Below are positions 1-11,485 of a stretch of 64,000 nt of DNA, piece after piece. A model generated the notes under the pieces. It did no database searches. It had not been told where the DNA came from and worked only from the letters and a program-made list of their open reading frames with translations. The stretch comes from Bombus terrestris. Its lineage: Eukaryota > Arthropoda > Insecta > Hymenoptera > Apidae. The position numbers and the translations under genes were made by a program. The DNA is taken from contig NW_025963562.1 in assembly GCF_910591885.1 (NCBI RefSeq), positions 434,001-498,000 of the forward strand, in the 5' to 3' direction. Position 1 is the first letter of the stretch. Each line of letters opens with the position of its first letter.

Positions 1-580
1 CTATAAGGCCTATAACGTTATATTGCACCACTATATGACGTATAACGTTATATACTATTACGTTATGACGTATAACGTTATGTATTATTACGTTTTATAC
101 TATAACGTTATATTCCATCACTATAGGACCTATAACGTTATATCGCATCACTATATGACGTATAACGATATATTGCACCACTATATGACGTATCACGTTA
201 TATACAATTATGTTATATCGTATAAAGTTATATCGCATCACAATATGAGGTATAACGTTATATACTATTACGTTATGACGTATAACGTTATATACTATTA
301 CGTTATAATGTATAACGTTATATTCCATCACTATAGGACCTATAACGTTATATTGCACCACTATATGACGTATAACGTTATATACTATTACGTTATAATG
401 TATAACGTTATATTCCATCACTATGAGACCTATAACGTTATATTGCACCACTATATGACGTATAGCGTTATATACTATTACGTTATTACGTATATCGTTA
501 TATTCTATTACGTTATGTCGTATAACTTTATATACTATTAGGTTATATGGTATAACGTTATATCGAATCACTATATGACA

Positions 581-610
581 TATAACGTTTTATTGCCTCT
601 CTTTCGGTCG
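581..610. repeat. CT-rich marker monomer (26 copies in window)
   Basis: This is the most divergent 30-bp monomer. Positions 16-27 read CCTCTCTTTCGG instead of the usual AT-rich sequence, and the palindrome is broken after TATAACGTT. It nearly always lies between a monomer with TATCGCATCACTATATGACG (or a close variant) and one starting TATAACGATATATTGC or TATAACAATATATTGC. Copies start at 581, 3694, 4504, 5045, 6958, 8156, 8576, 9056, 10016, 10436, 10916, 26901, 27771, 31213, 32534, 37115 (CTTTCTG variant), 37562, 38132, 41254, 42755, 48459, 49960, 52212, 56324, 58364 and 60493. None lies between 10946 and 26900, the 3,443-bp HOR domain. The constant flanks show that it spread as part of larger blocks and not as a jumping unit. 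Confidence 0.95.
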
Positions 611-940
611 TATAACGATATATTGCATCACTATATGACGTATAACGTTATATACTATTACGTTATGACGTATCACGTTATATACAATTATGTTATAACG
701 TATAAATGTATATCGCATCACAATATGAGGTATAACGTTATATTGCATCACTATATGACGTATAACGATATATTGCATCACTATATGACGTATAACGTTA
801 TATACTGTTAGGTTATAAGGTATAACGTTTTATTGCATATCTGTAGGACGTATAACGATATATTGCATCACAATATGACGTATAACGTTATATACTATTA
901 CGTTATAACCTATAACGTTATATTCTATTACGTTATGTCG

Positions 941-963
941 TTATATACTATTAGGTAATATGG
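941..963. repeat. 23-bp truncated monomer (nine copies)
   Basis: The monomer lacks its first seven bases (TATAACG) and starts directly at TTATATACTATTAGG. It follows a monomer ending TTATGTCG. The same lesion occurs at 941, 5315, 11486, 14929, 18372, 19685, 23128, 28341 and 33014, each 23 bp long. An identical breakpoint in the same neighbourhood implies a single deletion later copied by duplication. It shifts the 30-bp register by 7, so reading frames never cross it. It makes a convenient boundary for the 3,443-bp HOR. None is found after 33036. Confidence 0.95.
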
Positions 964-1323
964 TATAACGTTATATCGCATCACTATATGACGTACGATG
1001 TTTTATACTATTACGTTATAACGTTTAACGTTATATTGCATTACTATATGATGTATAACGTTATATACTATTACGTTATGACGTATAACGTCATATACTA
1101 TTACGTTATGACGTATAACGTTATATACTATTACGTTATAATGTATAACGTTATATTCCATCACTATAAGACCTATAACGTTATATTGCACCTCTATATG
1201 ACGTATAACGTTATATACTATTACGTTATTACGTATAACGTTATATACTATTACGTTATAAGTTATAACGTCATATACTGTTAGGTTATAAGGTATAAAG
1301 TTGTATTGCATAACTATAGGACG

Positions 1324-1683
1324 TATAACGATATATTGCATCACTATATGGCGTATAAACTTATAAACTATTACGTTATAATGTATAACGTTATATTCCA
1401 TCACTATGTGGCGTATATCGTTCTATTGCATCTCTATATGACGTATAACGATATATTGCATCACTATATGGCGTATAAAGTTATAAACTATTACGTTATA
1501 ATGTATAACGTTATATTCCATCACTATATGGCGTATATCGTTATATTGCATCTCTATTGAACGTATAACGATATATTGCAACACTATATGGCGTATAAAG
1601 TTATAAACTATTACGTTATAAAGTATAACGTTATATTCCATCACTATAGGACCTGTAACGCTATATTGCACCACTATATGACG
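1324..1683. repeat. 120-bp (4-monomer) HOR, about 2.5-3 copies
   Basis: Blocks start at 1324, 1444 and 1564. Each block is a monomer ending TATATGGCG, then one with the unusual core TATAAAC or TATAAAG followed by TTATAAACTATTACG, then a TTCCATCACTAT monomer, then one starting TATATCGTT. The third block is degenerate in its second half, where it ends with GGACC and TGTAACG. The TATAAACTA core is a local signature of this family. Confidence 0.85.
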
Positions 1684-1893
1684 TATAACGTCATATACTA
1701 TTACGTTCTGAGGTATAACGTTATATACTATTACGTTATAATGTATAACGTCATATACTGTTAGGTTATAAGGTATAACGTTGTATTGCATATCTATAGG
1801 ACGTATAACGATATATTGCATCACAATATGACGTATAACGTTATATGCTATTACGTTAGAATGTATATAGTTATATTCCATCACTATAGGACC

Positions 1894-1923
1894 TATAACG
1901 TTTAATCTCCTCACTATATGACG
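1894..1923. repeat. AATCTCC marker monomer (13 copies)
   Basis: This 30-bp monomer has TTTAATCTCCTCAC in place of the usual TTATATTGCATCAC. Copies start at 1894, 9506, 11366, 14809, 18252, 19565, 23008, 28221, 43115, 50320, 52572 (CTCCGCAC variant), 56684 and 58724. It is nearly always preceded by a TTCCATCACTATAGGACC or GGGCC monomer, and usually a few monomers behind one containing GCTATTACGT. Spacings of 3,443, 7,205, 2,252 and 2,040 bp between copies follow the large duplications exactly, so it is a useful tracer of array history. Confidence 0.93.
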
Positions 1924-2763
1924 TATAACGATATATTGCATCACTATATGACGTATAACGTTATATACTATTACGTTATAACGTTTAACGTTATATTGCA
2001 TTACTATATGATGTATAACGTTATATACTATTACGTTATGACGTATAACGTTATATACTATTACGTTATAAGGTATAACGTCATATACTGTTAGGTTATA
2101 AGGTATAACGTTGTATTGCATGACTATAGGACGTATAACGATATATTGCATCACTATAGGACGTATAACGATATATTGCATCACTATATGGCGTATAAAC
2201 TTATAAACTATTACGTTATAATGTATAACGTTATATTCCATCACTATAGGACCTATAACGTTATATCGCATCACTATATGACGTATAACGATATATTGCA
2301 TCACTATATGACGTATAACGTTATATCCTATTACATTATAAGGTATAACGTCATATACTATTAGGTTATAAGGCATAACGTTGTATTGCATATCTGTAGG
2401 ACGTATAACGATATATTGCATCACTATATGGCGTATAACGTTATAAACTATTACGTTATAATGTATAACGTTATATTCCATCACTGTAGGACCTATAACG
2501 TTATAGTGCCCCACTATATGACGTATAGCGTTATATACCATTACGTCATTACATATAACGTTATATCGCATCACTATATGACGTACGATGTTTTATACTA
2601 TTACGTTATAACGTTTAACGTTACATTGCATCTCTATTTGACGTATAACGTTATATGCTATTACGTTTTGACGTATAACGTTATATCCTATTACATTATA
2701 AGGTATAACGTCATATACTATTAGGTTATAAGGCATAACGTTGTATTGCATATCTGTAGGACG

Positions 2764-3003
2764 TATAACGATATATTGCATCACTATATGGCGTATAAAG
2801 TTATAAACTATTACGTTATAATGTGTAACGTTATATTCCATCACTATATGGCGTATATCGTTATATTGCATCTCTATTGGACCTATAACGATATATTGCA
2901 ACACTATATGGCGTATAAAGTTATAAACTAGTACGTTATAATGTATAACGTTATATTCCATCACTATAGGACCTGTAACGCTATATTGCACCACTATATG
3001 ACC
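2764..3003. repeat. 120-bp (4-monomer) HOR, two copies
   Basis: Two blocks (2764-2883 and 2884-3003) of the family seen at 1324-1683, with the TATAAAGTTATAAACTA core. The second ends in the TGTAACGCTATATTGC monomer that also closes the arrays at 1.6, 6.2 and 33.9 kb. Confidence 0.8.
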
Positions 3004-3233
3004 TATAACGTTATATACTATTACGTTATGACGTAAAACGTTATATACTATTACGTTATAAGTTATAACGTTATATACTATTACGTTATATACTATAACG
3101 TTGTATTCCATCTCTATACGACCTATAACGTTATATTCCATCACTATAGGACCTATAACGTTATATCGCATCACTATATGACGTATAACGATATATTGCA
3201 TCACTATATGACGTATAACGTTATATACTATTA

Positions 3234-4170
3234 CATTATAAGGAATAACGTCATATACTATTAGGTTATAAGGTATAACGTTGTATTGCATAACTATAGG
3301 ACGTATAACGATATATTGCATCACTATATGGCGTATAACGTTATATACTATTACGTTATAATGTATAACGTTATATTCCATCACTGTAGGACCTATAACG
3401 TTATAGTGCACTACTATATGACGTTTAGCGTTATATACCATTACGTTATTACGTTTAACGTTATATCGCATCACTATATGACGTACGATGTTTTATACTA
3501 TTACGTTATAACGTTTAACGTTATATTGCACCACTATATGACGTATAACGTTATATTCCATCACTGTAGGACCTATAACGTTATAGTGCACCACTATATA
3601 ACGTATAGCGTTATATACTATTACGTTATTACGTATAGCGTTATATACTATTACGTTATGACGTATAACGTTATATCGCATCACTATATGACGTATAACG
3701 TTTTATTGCCTCTCTTTCGGTCGTATAACGATATATTGCATCACTATATGACGTATAACGTTATATAATATTACATTATAAGGAATAACGTCATATACTA
3801 TTAGGTTACAAGGTATAACGTTGTATTGCATAACTATAGGACGTATAACGATATATTGCATCACTATATGGCGTATAACGTTATATACTATTACGTTATA
3901 ATGTATAACGTTATATTCCATCACTGTGGGACCTATAACGTTATAGTGCACTACTATATGACGTTTAGCGTTATATACCATTACGTTATTACGTTTAACG
4001 TTATATCGCATCACTATATGACGTACGATGTTTTATACTATTACGTTATAACGTTTAACGTTATATTGCACCACTATATGACGTATAACGTTATATTCCA
4101 TCACTGTAGGACCTATAACGTTATAGTGCACCACTATATGACGTATAGCGTTATATACTATTACGTTATA
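3234..4170. repeat. 540-bp (18-monomer) tandem duplication
   Basis: Sequence from about 3234 to 3630 recurs from about 3774 to 4170 at an offset of exactly 540 bp, including the rare GGAATAACGTCATATACTATTAGG stretch (bases 3243-3266 and 3783-3806) and the cassette that follows. Differences are few, for example TTATA versus TTACA near 3270/3810. Beyond 4170 the second copy switches to a 270-bp repeat. Edges are approximate. Confidence 0.8.
3274..3513. repeat. Recurrent 8-monomer cassette ending in TACGATGTTTTATAC
   Basis: Eight monomers in fixed order. Their distinguishing cores are GTATTGCATAACTATAGG, GATATATTGC...TATGGCG, TACTATTACGTTATAATG, TTCCATCACTGTAGGACC, TAGTGCAC..ACTATATG, TATACCATTACGTTATTACG, TATCGCATCACTATATGACG and finally TACGATGTTTTATACTATTA. 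The same order recurs, with small changes and sometimes a changed final monomer, from 3274, 3814, 13909, 17352, 22108, 24771, 40054, 40774, 42095, 44797, 47259, 47979, 49300, 51552, 54224, 57464 and 61695, among others. It is the commonest composite block in the array. Confidence 0.85.
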
Positions 4171-4413
4171 ATGTATAACGTTATATTCCATCACTGTAGG
4201 ACCTATAACGTTATAGTGCACCACTATATGACGTATAGCGTTATATACCATTACGTTATTACGTTTAGCGTTATATCGCATCACTATATGACGTACGATG
4301 TTTTATACTATTACGTTATAACGTTTAACGTTATATTGCACCACTATATGACGTATAACGTTATATTCCATCACTGTAGGACCTATAACGTTATAGTGCA
4401 CCACTATATGACG
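3874..4413. repeat. 270-bp (9-monomer) tandem duplication
   Basis: Bases about 3874-4143 and 4144-4413 match at an offset of 270 bp. Each block runs from a TACTATTACGTTATAATG monomer through the GTAGGACC, TAGTGCAC and ATACCATTACG monomers to the TACGATG monomer and beyond. This 9-unit repeat is nested inside the 540-bp duplication, so two rounds of unequal exchange are recorded within 1.2 kb. Confidence 0.75.
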
Positions 4414-4773
4414 TATAGCGTTATATACTATTACGTTATTACGTATAGCGTTATATACTATTACGTTATGACGTATAACGTTATATCGCATCACTATATG
4501 ACGTACAACGTTTTATTGCCTCTCTTTCGGTCGTATAACGATATATTGTATCACTATATGACGTACAACGTTATATACTATTACGTTATGACGTAAAACG
4601 TTATATACTATTACGTTATTACGTATAACGCTATATCGCATCACTATATGACGTACGATGTTTTATACTATTACGTTATAACGTTTAGCGTTATGTTGCA
4701 TTACTATATGATGCATAACGTTATATACTAGTACGTTATAATGTATAACGTTATATTCCATCACTATAGGACC

Positions 4774-4804
4774 TATAACGTTATATTGCAACCACTATAT
4801 GACG
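4774..4804. repeat. 31-bp monomer with extra A in GCAACC (20 copies)
   Basis: A class Y monomer with one inserted A (TTGCAACCACTATATGACG), giving 31 bp. Copies start at 4774, 7525, 28964 (TAGTGCAACC variant), 30132, 31483, 34894, 38672, 39183, 41704, 43505, 44046, 45877, 46388, 48909, 50710, 51281, 52962, 53503, 61154 and 62085. The identical insertion at each site indicates one origin followed by spread in larger duplications. Twelve of the twenty lie in 38.6-53.6 kb. Each copy breaks the reading frames. Confidence 0.95.
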
Positions 4805-5937
4805 TATAACGTTATATACTATTACGTTATTACGTATAACGCTATATCGCATCACTATATGACGTACGATGTTTTATACTATTACGTTATAACGTTTAAC
4901 GTTATATTGCACCACCATATGACCTATAACGTTATATACTATTACGTTATTACGTATATCGTTATATTCTATTACGTTATGTCGTATAACTTTATATACT
5001 ATTAGGTTATATGGTATAACGTTATATCGAATCACTATATGACGTATAACGTTTTATTGCCTCTCTTTCGGTCGTATAACGATATATTGCATCACTATAT
5101 GACGTATAACGTTATATACTATTACGTTATGACGTATCACGTTATATACAATTATGTTATAACGTATAAATGTATATCGCATCACAATATGAGGTATAAC
5201 GTTATATTGCATCACTATATGACGTATAACGATATATTGCATCACTATATGACGTATAACGTTATATACTATTACGTTATAACCTATAACGTTATATTCT
5301 ATTAGGTTATGTCGTTATATACTATTAGGTTATATGGTATAACGTTATATCGCATCACTATATGACGTATAACGATATATTGCATCACTCTATGACGCAT
5401 AACGTTATATACTATTATGTTATGACGTATAACGTTGTATTGCATCACTATAGGACGTATAACGTTATATTGCATCACTATATGGCGTATAAACTTATAC
5501 ACTATTACGTTATAATGTATAACGTTATATTCCATCACTATAGGGCGTATATCGTTATATTGCATCTCTATATGACGTATAGCGTTATATACTATTACGT
5601 TATAATGTACAACGTTATATTCCATCACTGTAGGACCTATAAAGTTATAGTGCACCACTATATGACGTATAACGTTATATACTATTACGTTATTACGTAT
5701 AACGTTATATCTCATCACTACATGACGTACGATGTTTTATACTATTACGTTATAACGTTTAACGTTACATTGCACCTCTATATGACGTATAACGTTATAT
5801 ACTATTACGTTTTGACGGATAACGTTATATACTATTACGTTATAAGGTATAACGTCATATACTGTTAGGTTATAAGGAATAACGTTGTATTGCATAACTG
5901 TAGGACGTATAACGATATATTGCATCACTATAGGACG

Positions 5938-6297
5938 TATAACGATATATTGCATCACTATATGGCGTATAAACTTATAAACTATTACGTTATAATGAAT
6001 AACGTTATATTCCATCACTATATGGCGTATATCGTTCTAGTGCATCTCTATATGACGTATAAAGATATATTGCATCACTATATGGCGTATAAAGTTATAA
6101 ACTATTACGTTATAGTGTATAACGTTATATTCCATCACTATATGGCGTATATCGTTATATTGCATCTCTATTGGACCTATAACGATATATTGCAACACTA
6201 TATGGCGTATAAAGTTATAAACTAGTACGTTATAATGTATAACGTTATATTCCATCACTATAGGACCTGTAACGCTATATTGCACCACTATATGACC
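5938..6297. repeat. 120-bp (4-monomer) HOR, three copies
   Basis: Blocks start at 5938, 6058 and 6178 with the TATAAAC or TATAAAG and TTATAAACTA signature; the last ends in the TGTAACGCTATATTGC monomer. The whole set is repeated 27,699 bp downstream at 33637-33996. Confidence 0.82.
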
Positions 6298-7137
6298 TAT
6301 AACGTTATATACTATTACGTTATAAGTTATAACGTTATATACTATTACGTTATATACTATAACGTTGTATTCCATCTCTATACGACCTATAACGTTATAT
6401 TCCATCACTATAGGACCTATAACGTTATATCGCATCACTATATGACGTATAGCGATATATTCCATCACTATATGACGTATAACGTTATATACTATTACAT
6501 TATAAGGAATAACGTCATATACTATTAGGTTACAAGGTATAACGTTGTATTGCATAACTATAGGACGTATAACGATATATTGCATCACTATATGGCGTAT
6601 AACGTTATATACTATTACGTTATAATGTATAACGTTATATTCCATCACTGTAGGACCTATAACGTTATAGTGCACTACTATATGACGTAAAGCGTTATAT
6701 ACCATTACGTTATTACGTTTAACGTTATGTCGCATCACTATATGACGTACGATGTTTTATACTATTACGTTATAACGTTTAACGTTATATTGCACCACTA
6801 TATGACGTATAACGTTATATTCCATCACTGTAGGACCTATAACGTTATAGTGCACCACTATATGACGTATAGCGTTATATACTATTACGTTATTACGTAT
6901 AGCGTTATATACTATTACGTTATGACGTATAACGTTATATCGCATCACTATATGACGTATAACGTTTTATTGCCTCTCTTTCGGTCGTATAACGATATAT
7001 TGCATCACTATATGACGTATAACGTTATATACTATTACGTAATGACGTATCGCGTTGAATACAATTATGTTATAACATATAAAATTATATCGCATCACAA
7101 TATGAGGCATAACATTATATTGCATCACTATATGACG

Positions 7138-7164
7138 ATATATTGCTTAACGTTATATATTGCC
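7138..7164. repeat. 27-bp hybrid monomer, copy 1 of 3
   Basis: Reads ATATATTGCTTAACG and then TTATATATTGCC, 27 bp in all, and fits neither class X nor class Y. It looks like a recombinant of an ATATATTGC monomer with the first part of another. It follows a monomer with CATAACATTATATTGC and a preceding run containing CGCGTTGAATACAATTATG. The same 27 bp occur at 29745 and 34507 in the same context. Confidence 0.9.
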
Positions 7165-8155
7165 TATAACGTTATATCGCATCACTATATGACGTGTAAC
7201 GTTATATGCTATTACGTTATAACGTATAACGTTATATACTATTACGTTATAATGTATAACGTTATATTCCATCACTATAGGACCTATAACGTTATATTGC
7301 ACCACTATATGACGTACAACGTTATATACTATTACGTTATGACGTAAAACGTTATATACTATTACGTTATTACGTATAACGCTATATCGCATCACTATAT
7401 GACGTACGATGTTTTATACTATTACGTTATAACGTTTAGCGTTATGTTGCATTACTATATGATGCATAACGTTATATACTATTACGTTATAATGTATAAC
7501 GTTATATTCCATCACTATAGGACCTATAACGTTATATTGCAACCACTATATGACGTATAACGTTACATACTATTACGTTATTACGTATAACGTTATATAC
7601 TATTACGTTATAATGTATAACGTTATATTCCATCACTATAAGGCCTATAACGTTATATTGCACCACTACATGACGTATAACGTTATATACTATTACGTTA
7701 TGACGTATAACGTTATGTACTATTACGTTATGACGTATAACGTTATATACTATTACGTTATAATGTATAACGTCATATACTGTTAGGTTATAAGGTATAA
7801 CATTGTATTGCATATCTATAGGACGTATAACGATATATTGCATCACAATATGACGTATAACGTTATATAGTATTACGTTATAATGTATAACGTTATATTC
7901 CATCACTATAGGACCTATAACGTTATAGTGCACCACTATATGACGTATAACGTTATATACTATTACGTTATGACGTAAAACGTTATATACTATTACGTTA
8001 TAACGTATAACGTTATATACTATTACGTTATAATGTATAACGTTATATTCCATCACTATAGGCCGTATAACGATATATTGCATCACAATATGGCGTATAA
8101 CATTATATACTATTACGTTATTACGTATAACGTTATATCGCATCACTATATGACG

Positions 8156-10015
8156 TATAACGTTTTATTGCCTCTCTTTCGGTCATATAACGATATATTG
8201 CATCACTATATGACGTATAACGTTATATACTATTACGTTATGACGTATCACGTTATATACAATTATGTTATAACGTATAAAGGTATATCGCATCACAATA
8301 TGAGGTATAACGTTATATTGCATCACTATATGACGTATAACGTTATGTACTATTACGTTATAACGTATAACGTTATATACTATTACGTTATGACGTATAA
8401 CGTTATATACTATTACGTTATAAGGTATAACGTCATATACTGTTAGGTTATAACGTATAACGTTGTATTGCATAACTATAGGACGTATAACGATATGTTG
8501 CATCACAATATGGCGTATAACGTTATATAATATTACTATATTACGTATAACGTTATATCGCATCACTATACGACGTATAACGTTTTATTGCCTCTCTTTC
8601 GGTCGTATAACGATATATTGCATCACTATATGACGTATAACGTTATATACTATTACGTTATGACGTATCACGTTATATACAATTATGTTATAACGTATAA
8701 AGTTATATCGCATCACAATATGAGGTATAACGTTATATACTATTACGTTATAACCTATAACGTTATATTCTATTACGTTATGTCGTATAACGTTATTTAC
8801 TATTAGGTTATATGGTATACCGTTATATCGCATCATTATATGACGTATAACGATATATTGCACCACTATATGACGTATCATGTTATATACAATTATCTTA
8901 TAACGTATAAAGTTATATCGCATCACAATATGAGGTATAACGTTATATACTATTACGTTATAACCTATAACGTTATATTCTATTACGTTATGTCGTATAA
9001 CGTTATATACTATTAGGTTATATGGTATAACGTTATATCGCATCACTATATGACGTATAACGTTTTATTGCCTCTCTTTCGGTCGTATAACGATATATTG
9101 CGTCACTATATGACGTATAACGTTATATACTATAACGTTATGACGTATCACGTTATATACAATTATGTTATAACGTATAAAGGTATATCGCATCACAATA
9201 TGAGGTATAACGTTATATTGCATCACTATATGACGTATAACGATATATTGCATCACTATATGACGTATAACGTTATATAATATTACGTTATAACGTATAA
9301 CGTTATATACCATTACGTTATGACGTATAACGTTATATACTATTACGTTATAATGTATAACGTCATATACTGTTAGGTTATAAGGTATAACATTGTATTG
9401 CATATCTATAGGACGTATAACGATATATTGCATCACAATATGACGTATAACGTTATATAGTATTACGTTAGAATGTATAACGTTATATTCCATCACTATA
9501 GGACCTATAACGTTTAATCTCCTCACTATATGACGTATAACGATATATTGCATCACTATATGACGTATAACGTTATATACTATTACGTTGTAACGTATAA
9601 CGTTATATACTATTACGTTATAACGTATAACGTTATATACTATTACGTTATAACGTATAACGTTATATACTATTACGTTATAATGTATAACGTTATATTC
9701 CATCACTATAGGACCTATAACGTTATATTGCACCACTATATGACGTATAACGTTATATACTATTACGTTATGACGTAAAACGTTATATACTATTACGTTA
9801 TAACGTATAACGTTATATACTATTACGTTATGACGTATAACGTTATATACTATTACGTTATAAGGTATAACGTCATATACTGTTAGGTTATAACGTATAA
9901 CGTTGTATTGCATAACTATAGGACGTATAACGATATATTGCATCACAATATGGCGTATAACGTTATATAATATTACTATATTACGTATAACGTTATATCG
10001 CATCACTATACGACG
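8156..10015. repeat. 1,860-bp (62-monomer) HOR, copy 1
   Basis: Begins at a CT-rich marker monomer. Markers at 8156, 8576 and 9056 (spacings 420 and 480 bp) are reproduced at 10016, 10436 and 10916. The first about 1.43 kb matches the next copy closely, including the rare TATTACTATATTACG stretch near 8533 and the CATTATATGACG stretch near 8834. Confidence 0.85.
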
Positions 10016-11440
10016 TATAACGTTTTATTGCCTCTCTTTCGGTCGTATAACGATATATTGCATCACTATATGACGTATAACGTTATATACTATTACGTTA
10101 TGACGTATCACGTTATATACAATTATGTTATAACGTATAAAGGTATATCGCATCACAATATGAGGTATAACGTTGTATTGCATCACTATATGACGTATAA
10201 CGTTATGTACTATTACGTTATAACGTATAACGTTATATACTATTACGTTATGACGTATAACGTTATATACTATTACGTTATAAGGTATAACGTCATATAC
10301 TGTTAGGTTATAACGTATAACGTTGTATTGCATAACTATAGGACGTATAACGATATATTGCATCACAATATGGCGTATAACGTTATATAATATTACTATA
10401 TTACGAATAACGTTATATCGCATCACTATACGACGTATAACGTTTTATTGCCTCTCTTTCGGTCGTATAACGATATATTGCATCACTATATGACGTATAA
10501 CGTTATATACTATTACGTTATGACGTATCACGTTATATACAATTATGTTATAACGTATAACGTTATATCGCATCACAATATGAGGTATAACGTTATATAC
10601 TATTACGTTATAACCAATAACGTTATATTCTATTACGTTATGTCGTATAACGTTATTTACTATTAGGTTATATGGTATAACGTTATATCGCATCATTATA
10701 TGACGTATAACGATATATTCCACCACTATATGACGTATCATGTTATATACAATTATCTTATAACGTATAAAGTTATATCGCATCACAATATGAGGTATAA
10801 CGTTATATACTATTACGTTATAACCTATAACGTTATATTCTATTACGTTATGTCGTATAACTTTATATACTATTAGGTTTTATGGTATAACGTTATATCG
10901 CATCACTATATGACGTATAACGTTTTATTGCCTCTCTTTCGGTCGTATAACGATATATTGCGTCACTATATGACGTATAACGTTATATACTATTACGTTA
11001 TGACGTATCACGTTATATACAATTATGTTATAACGTATAAAGGTATATCGCATCACAATATGAGGTATAACGTTATATTGCACCACTATATGACGTATAA
11101 CGATATATTGCATCACTATATGACGTATAACGTTATATAATATTACGTTATAACGTATAACGTTATATACTATTACGTTATGACGTATAACGTTATATAC
11201 TATTGCGTTATAATGTATAACGTCATATACTGTTAGGTTATAAGGTATAACATTGTATTGCATATCTATAGGACGTATAACGATATATTGCATCACAATA
11301 TGACGTATAACGTTATATGCTATTACGTTAGAATGTATAACGTTATATTCCATCACTATAGGACCTATAACGTTTAATCTCCTCACTATATGACGTATAA
11401 CGATATATTGCATCACTATATGACGTATAACGTTATATAC
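10016..11440. repeat. 1,860-bp HOR, copy 2 (partial)
   Basis: Repeats 8156 to about 9580 at an offset of exactly 62 monomers. The match fades near 11440, just before the 23-bp monomer that opens the 3,443-bp HOR. Its last part (from about 11010) already belongs to the 3,443-bp periodicity, so the two HOR systems overlap. A copy of 10916 to about 11.6 kb also lies at 27771 to about 28.5 kb (offset 16,855 bp). Confidence 0.8.
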
Positions 11441-11485
11441 TATTACGTTATAACCTATAACGTTGTATTCTATTACGTTATGTCG

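Larger units (their letters stand above)
1..11009. repeat. Left mosaic domain of the satellite
   Basis: No single long HOR period runs through this stretch. It consists of local amplifications: a 120-bp (4-monomer) repeat, 270- and 540-bp blocks, and a 1,860-bp repeat at its right end. It contains eleven of the 26 CT-rich marker monomers and two 23-bp monomers (941-963 and 5315-5337). Segments of this domain reappear between 26.3 and 36 kb. Nothing but satellite is present. The right edge is placed where the 3,443-bp periodicity becomes visible, and is approximate. Confidence 0.8.

Noticed and set aside
581..610. CENP-B box in the CT-rich monomer
   Set aside because: The TTTCGG core only superficially recalls a TTCG motif. 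The spacing and the rest of the CENP-B box consensus (TTCG...GGAA...CGGG type) are absent.
581..610. Inserted mobile element or target-site footprint around CCTCTCTTTCGG
   Set aside because: The monomer is exactly 30 bp, in register, with no target-site duplication or terminal repeats, and its neighbours are constant. It is a diverged monomer.
941..963. Assembly error causing a register break
   Set aside because: The identical 7-bp loss occurs nine times in the same context at distances explained by segmental duplications. A random assembly error would not repeat exactly.
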